Of a stretch of 64,000 bases of DNA, positions 59,426 through 64,000 are shown in pieces; positions within the stretch are counted from its first letter, which is position 1, and each line of letters begins with the position of its first letter. This stretch comes from Membranipora membranacea (Eukaryota > Bryozoa > Gymnolaemata > Cheilostomatida > Membraniporidae), in assembly GCA_914767715.1 (NCBI GenBank), contig OU612074.1, positions 14,990,062-15,054,061 on the forward strand. The letters run 5' to 3'. Made by a program: the position numbers and the translations under genes. The notes under the pieces are model-generated. The model saw only the letters and a program-made list of their open reading frames with translations, made no database searches and was not told the DNA's origin.

Positions 59426-61332
59426 TCCTTGGGCTGACTGAATCAGATAATTCTCTGATTATATGTATACTGTTATATGTCGTGAACCCGCTCCCTGGCG
59501 CTGACTGATTTTTACAAGTGTCAATCAGGCTTTTATAATGCCGGTTTGCTGTCCTGTTATTGTGCAACGTTTGCATTTACAGGCGTAAAGGTGTGAACCT
59601 TGTTATTGGTTTTAGCCTCAATTTCGTCATTACTCTCTTTTGATTTGCGTGTTTTGTCAGTTTTAATTATCTAGCTGTCAAAACATGGTTAGTCTGTCCT
59701 TTGCTTGACCTTCCCTCATTTTTGTTTTGGTCATTTTTAGATAATTTATGGTGTCAAGTGCACCTGTTTATCCATGGTGTAATCTGTTGGTTTTCCGGTT
59801 TTGCAATCTTTCCAGGGTTGTTTTGAAGATCTTTTGTGACTTCTATTGCTCATTATTTTCAAATAGCTTATGGTGTCAACTGCACTTGTTTTCTATGGTG
59901 CAATATATTGGTTTTCTAATTCCGCAATCTTTCCAGGGTTGATTCACGTACCCAAATATCTCGTGACTCTGCGGTTATTTTGAAGATGTTTTGTGACTTC
60001 TGTTGTTTTCCCGTTGTGTGATTCTCCACGGGTTGTTTCACGTGCCCAGAATTCTCATGGCCCTGTGATTATGTTTTGTCATATTTCAATACGCCCTCAG
60101 TGTATTATTCCCTCTATTTGCTACAATATTACTATTTTCCATCACCATATAGCCTGTGTCTAGACAAATTTCAATATTGATAACCTATGATGTTTGAGCT
60201 TTAACCCTACACTGAAATGTTTAAGTATGTTTCTGTTGGGTCTTAGTTTAAGCTCTTAGTAATAATTGAATTTAAACTAACTTTGCTTTGTTTTGTTTTA
60301 CAGATTATGTGGGTTAATGGTGATTTCCTGTCTGTACAGCATGCTGGGTTAAATCTCAATGCATACTCTACTACACTATCGCCCTGGTTTGATTTCATAT
60401 CTATAACTCTAAAGTCCTTGGTTCTCCTATCATCAATTCAAAGTCAGCGAACAAGCAGCAAAGCTCTCACAACAAGCAGGTCAAGCCTATAATAATCACG
60501 CTCCGAAACAGATCACCATAGCTATTCAAATTGGCAACATGTGGATGACAATGGAACTTATGACCAAAAAAAATATAATCAGAAACCAGTGTAATTTGTG
60601 TTATGGTGTCTGGTGACCTAGACTTCACCCTTAGTCTTAGGTTTTGACTTTTGCAAGCTCATTGTTTTTCTCCGCTTTTTGAAACCAATCACTAATAAAG
60701 GTGCAAAGGTAATTAGTTTTGACAAGTGTCATATTTTTATGGGACTTCTATTCCAGCTTATGATTGGTTATCAATTTTTATGGTTTCGGCCCAGGGTCTG
60801 GTAAAGAAATGTGTTGGTTGAATATTAACAAGTTATTCACTGCACTGTGTCTTTATATTATATGTGATTGACCTTTAGTTTTGTACTGTCACACTTTTCG
60901 GAAATAAAATTTGTTATCCCTGTTGTCGAAGATTTTGACTGTGTGTGTGTGCCCCTCGACACTATGATGACCATATTGAGAACACTGAGATTAGGAGACA
61001 GGCGGGAGTGAAAGAAATATCATCATTCATAAGGAAAAAAGGCCTGCAGTGGCATGGTTACATTTGTCAATATGCTTCAAATAAATACTGAGATAATTTA
61101 AGATCAGTGTATGAATACCTGTTATGACCATATTCAAAATACTATTTAAATGTTTTATGTAAAGTAAATCTTAGTGTATCATATTGTATTTTGTTTTTTA
61201 ACAATAAATAAACTTTTCCAAGCTATAATTTTTAAGAAAAAAAGCAAAATTTTCTAATAGGCAATCAATGAGACACCATGATTTTTACATTGTTTTCTTA
61301 AACAACAGAATCACTGAAGTAGGAAAGCTGAC
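59426..61332. other. Intergenic between minisatellite and receptor G
   Basis: Holds a two- to three-unit repeat of about 120 bases at 59744-60010 (TTATGGTGTCAA, TGCAATCTTTCCAGGGTTG and TTTTGTGACTTCT recur). The frame at 60283-60492, after a TTTTACAG acceptor, is weak. No gene supported. Confidence 0.45.
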
Positions 61333-62981
61333 TTATCGTCTTTGTTGCTTGTAGCGCTTCAACACAGTGGTTCCTTCCCTCAATCGCATGTAGTAGATGC
61401 CTACATCGACAAGTGATGTGCAACAAATTACAACTATAAGATTCATCTCAATCTTCATGAAACTTTCCTGATCCAAAGGTAAAACAGGGCTGTTAGTGAG
61501 CTCAAGTATATAGAATATTCCTATCGGTGCCCACAATAGAATGAAGGAAACAAGCAAAAGTACTGTAGTTCCAATTCCTTTGACTTGTCTCATTCTCTTT
61601 TGGGTTGAACGTGTTTTCTTGGATAAAGCGTATTGTTGAGAATACCATCTTGTTTTGCTGGCATTGAGAGCTAACAATGCTATGTAGCAGTACATTATAA
61701 AAATAGCAAGGGATACTATACCAATGAGTATCAAAAACATTACTGTTAAATTCGAATCCAAATGAGCTGGTTTGAGGTTTTTCTGCTTTGCCCATATCCT
61801 GCATAGTATGTCAAAGTCAGCACTGCTTATATTGGTATATGCTTGCATGGCTGAGGCGAAGGATGACAAATGGAACCCAACACTGCCAATGACTGCTATA
61901 ATCCAAGCTGATAGGATCAAAATCTCAAGAGTGCTTCTCCGCAGTATTATACGATGTTTCAGTGGCCAACCGATAGCTATGAAATGATCCAGTGACATCA
62001 GTGCTAATCCCAAAAGGTTAGCTATCGGACCAATCATCCAAATTCTGAAATCAAATTTTTTGTACATAATATATTGATGAACAACTCTCGGGGTTTTGGC
62101 CAGATTACAAAAAGGATTTATTCTGTTTCAGTCAAACTGTGTGCTTCAGAAGACTTCACATTATATTACGAACCTGCAAGTGATAACATACTTTTTTTAT
62201 TGATCGGAGGCAACTTGCATTGTGTGAACACCATGTGTAGATAGGGGGCTCATCGGATAGCTTGGAGAGGAAACTTGGAGGCTTAATCATTCATCTTAGT
62301 AGTAACAAAAATCAAACAACAAAAACATAATTTGATGTAGATACTTAACTCACACGCATATGATATGGCTGACACAAGCCACTCTGTTTATTGTAACAAT
62401 AGTGTCATCTTGTGTGGAGGAATTGGAGAGCAGTAACATTTCATAGAGACGCACAGTAAAGTATACTGCGCCCGACATTGAAATCCAAATATCACTGATG
62501 ATGATATTCAGCAGAAACCACATATGTGGTCTCATTCTTTTCCTCTTTTTCCTGGAAATAATTTATTATTCATTTACCCAAACATCTATCTATTTTCATA
62601 TCTAGATTTGACTGACAAGAAACATAAGATTTCTCATTTCCTTGTAAATTGGACTTGCATTTGTCCAGTTTGAGGTATAGCCAACCGCTGAAGGACAGGA
62701 ATTGTCACATTCTGATTTAAAGATTGATTCAACTATCAAGGGAACCAATGCGGCAAATATTTGTTAAAACAGCCTTTCTGCTGGTGTGCTCTATAGATGA
62801 TGTGTGCTTTTGGGTCCTACCTGCCGTAGCAGATTGAAGTACAAGCTGCTATGTTCATTATAAGCCCGATCATACATACAGCAACGCCAGCTTGTAGTTC
62901 TGCATTGTTTTCTATTGCGCTGTTGTCACTGCTGTTGAGTTGTGCAGTCATGAGCACTGAGGAAGCATTTGCCCATGCCAT
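61333..62981 (-). CDS. Receptor G: three-exon rhodopsin-like GPCR
   Basis: Putative membrane receptor of 356 residues, intact. Inferred minus-strand exons are 62981-62821, 62551-62354 and 62044-61333, phase-2 introns as in the paralogs. The N-terminus (MAWANASS) has sequons at N5 and in QLNSSD. TM1 has GLIMNIAAC and TM2 IIISDIW. Cys113 precedes TM3, and loop 2 has a Cys (FDILCRIW). The DRY site is D139-H140-F141 before PLKH. TM4 has LSAWIIAV, TM5 MYCYIALLAL, TM6 LLWAPIGI, and TM7 VDVGIYYMRL. The C-tail is short and basic, ending YKQQRR. Exon 2 ends GT rather than the AT of the other copies, giving Val at the junction. It lies 16 kb from the nearest paralog, outside the recent duplications, so it is an older member of the cluster. 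Confidence 0.87.
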
Positions 62982-64000
62982 AGCATCGAGAGAGCAGTAG
63001 TCTCCGGATTAAATACACAAGAAGTGTATTACAAATTCTGTTCTCTGAATCACATCTAAAGGCAAATTTAAATAAAGTGATAGGTTCCAATAAATCTATG
63101 GACTACAAGGAACAATTATTGGTGATAATTCATTCCAATCTGAAATACTTGTAAGCGATAAAAGCGAGAGTATCATGTATCAATTTAGTGATCAAACCAT
63201 TTGGATCAAAACAAGAAGTTTGTAATTCAAGACAAAATGATCACCCTTAAACAAGTTGTTTGGTTAAGAATAAAGCTGCCTGCACAATACTACTGTATAG
63301 CGACACAATGGCAGTTAGTGAGATCCATCCTGGATATGTGATACTCACCGATGTCAAGCCAAACTTTGTTTCTCTCACTTCAAACAACAAGTGAAAAATT
63401 GGTTCATAGCAGAAAGGGGGAGAAAAGCTCCTACCTTCGGTACAGCTGAGATATTGATCCAAGAAAAACTATTAAAAATAGATATAAAATGATGGGAATT
63501 TGACAGTTCCTACGTTGGGTTGATAGAAGGGGACCACTTGATTTTTTCTATTATTTCTACATGATACATCTTTTGCAGGGATTGACTCACAATGGGTTTC
63601 AGCCTTCACCCTTATTTGAGGGATACTGCGGCTTCCCAATATTCGTACCATACAGTATTGTAAAATCCATTATAACTACTGCCAAATGGTGTGGACAATT
63701 TCCTGATTGCCATACAGCCTGATCTTTTTGAGGTTGTCCATTTCCACTGGTTTAAAATACATCCTATTAAGGGATGTAAAAGATGTTGATTTCCTTGTTT
63801 CTATACAGGAAGGTTTTTATTTGAATTTTTAGTTAGAAGATTAAGACAAGAATCTCAGCTTAAAGAATTGTCATTATCTTTGTTGTGTTTTCCTACCTAC
63901 CTCTTTGATAGAGGCCAACCCGGTATGCCGAGCGAATTGCTGAACTGCAGTCAATCCATTATTGCTACTCTAAAAAGTATAAAAAAAATGAACTAACAAT
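62982..64000. other. Upstream flank of receptor G to window end
   Basis: Presumed promoter side of receptor G. AT-rich; the minus-strand frame at 63462-63247 has no recognisable domain. Nothing else seen. Confidence 0.4.

Overview
The window is AT-rich animal nuclear DNA. The genes have GT-AG introns, the intergenic space is long, and there are non-LTR retrotransposons, tRNA-related SINEs, fold-back DNA transposons and microsatellites. Nothing is bacterial or viral. The mobile-element mix and the lineage-specific receptor cluster suggest an invertebrate, probably marine, but the sequence does not identify the species.

The main content is a cluster of seven related seven-transmembrane receptor (rhodopsin-like GPCR) loci, called A to G here. 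A (+, 134-2904), B (-, 9577-7918), C (+, 21716-23524), D (+, 35396-37058) and G (-, 62981-61333) look intact. Each has three coding exons split by two phase-2 introns: exon 1 holds the N-terminus and TM1, exon 2 TM2, exon 3 TM3-TM7. E (+, 40959-41640) and F (-, 45504-44657) are broken copies. All seven lack the DRY arginine: the motif reads D-H-F/L, or D-N-F in E. All copies that retain TM7 have D-V-G-I-Y in place of NPxxY. This shared departure is the most interesting biology seen.

The cluster grew by segmental duplication. About 8.8 kb at 4060-12870, containing B, recurs inverted at 32215-40832, containing D, around a spacer of about 19 kb. A partial third copy in the left-arm orientation lies at 44370-47395 and holds pseudogene F. 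Different retrotransposon fragments sit in only one arm each, so those insertions followed the duplication. The 3' part of D resembles F rather than B, and a B-like TM6 relic lies just downstream, which points to exchange between copies. Both arms also carry a two-exon mini-gene with one CxxCxGxG motif. It is open in the left arm and frameshifted in the right.

The spacer (13-32 kb) is mostly repeats. It holds a G-rich minisatellite, a 2.7 kb inverted-repeat composite, several copies of a hairpin element with CACAGAGTAAGGATA ends and 7-bp target duplications (one inserted into its own kind), a 1.4 kb fold-back element with an 8-bp target duplication, a CCCTGA hexamer array, a LINE fragment carrying a hAT-like insertion, and a TATTA microsatellite.

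Beyond 41 kb lie a 1.67 kb element with 31-bp GC-rich terminal repeats (42121-43786), a nearly full-length decayed LINE (50296-54730), a decayed RTE-like LINE (57180-58340), minisatellites, and receptor G. Exon boundaries come from splice consensus and agreement among paralogs. No alignment or database search was run.
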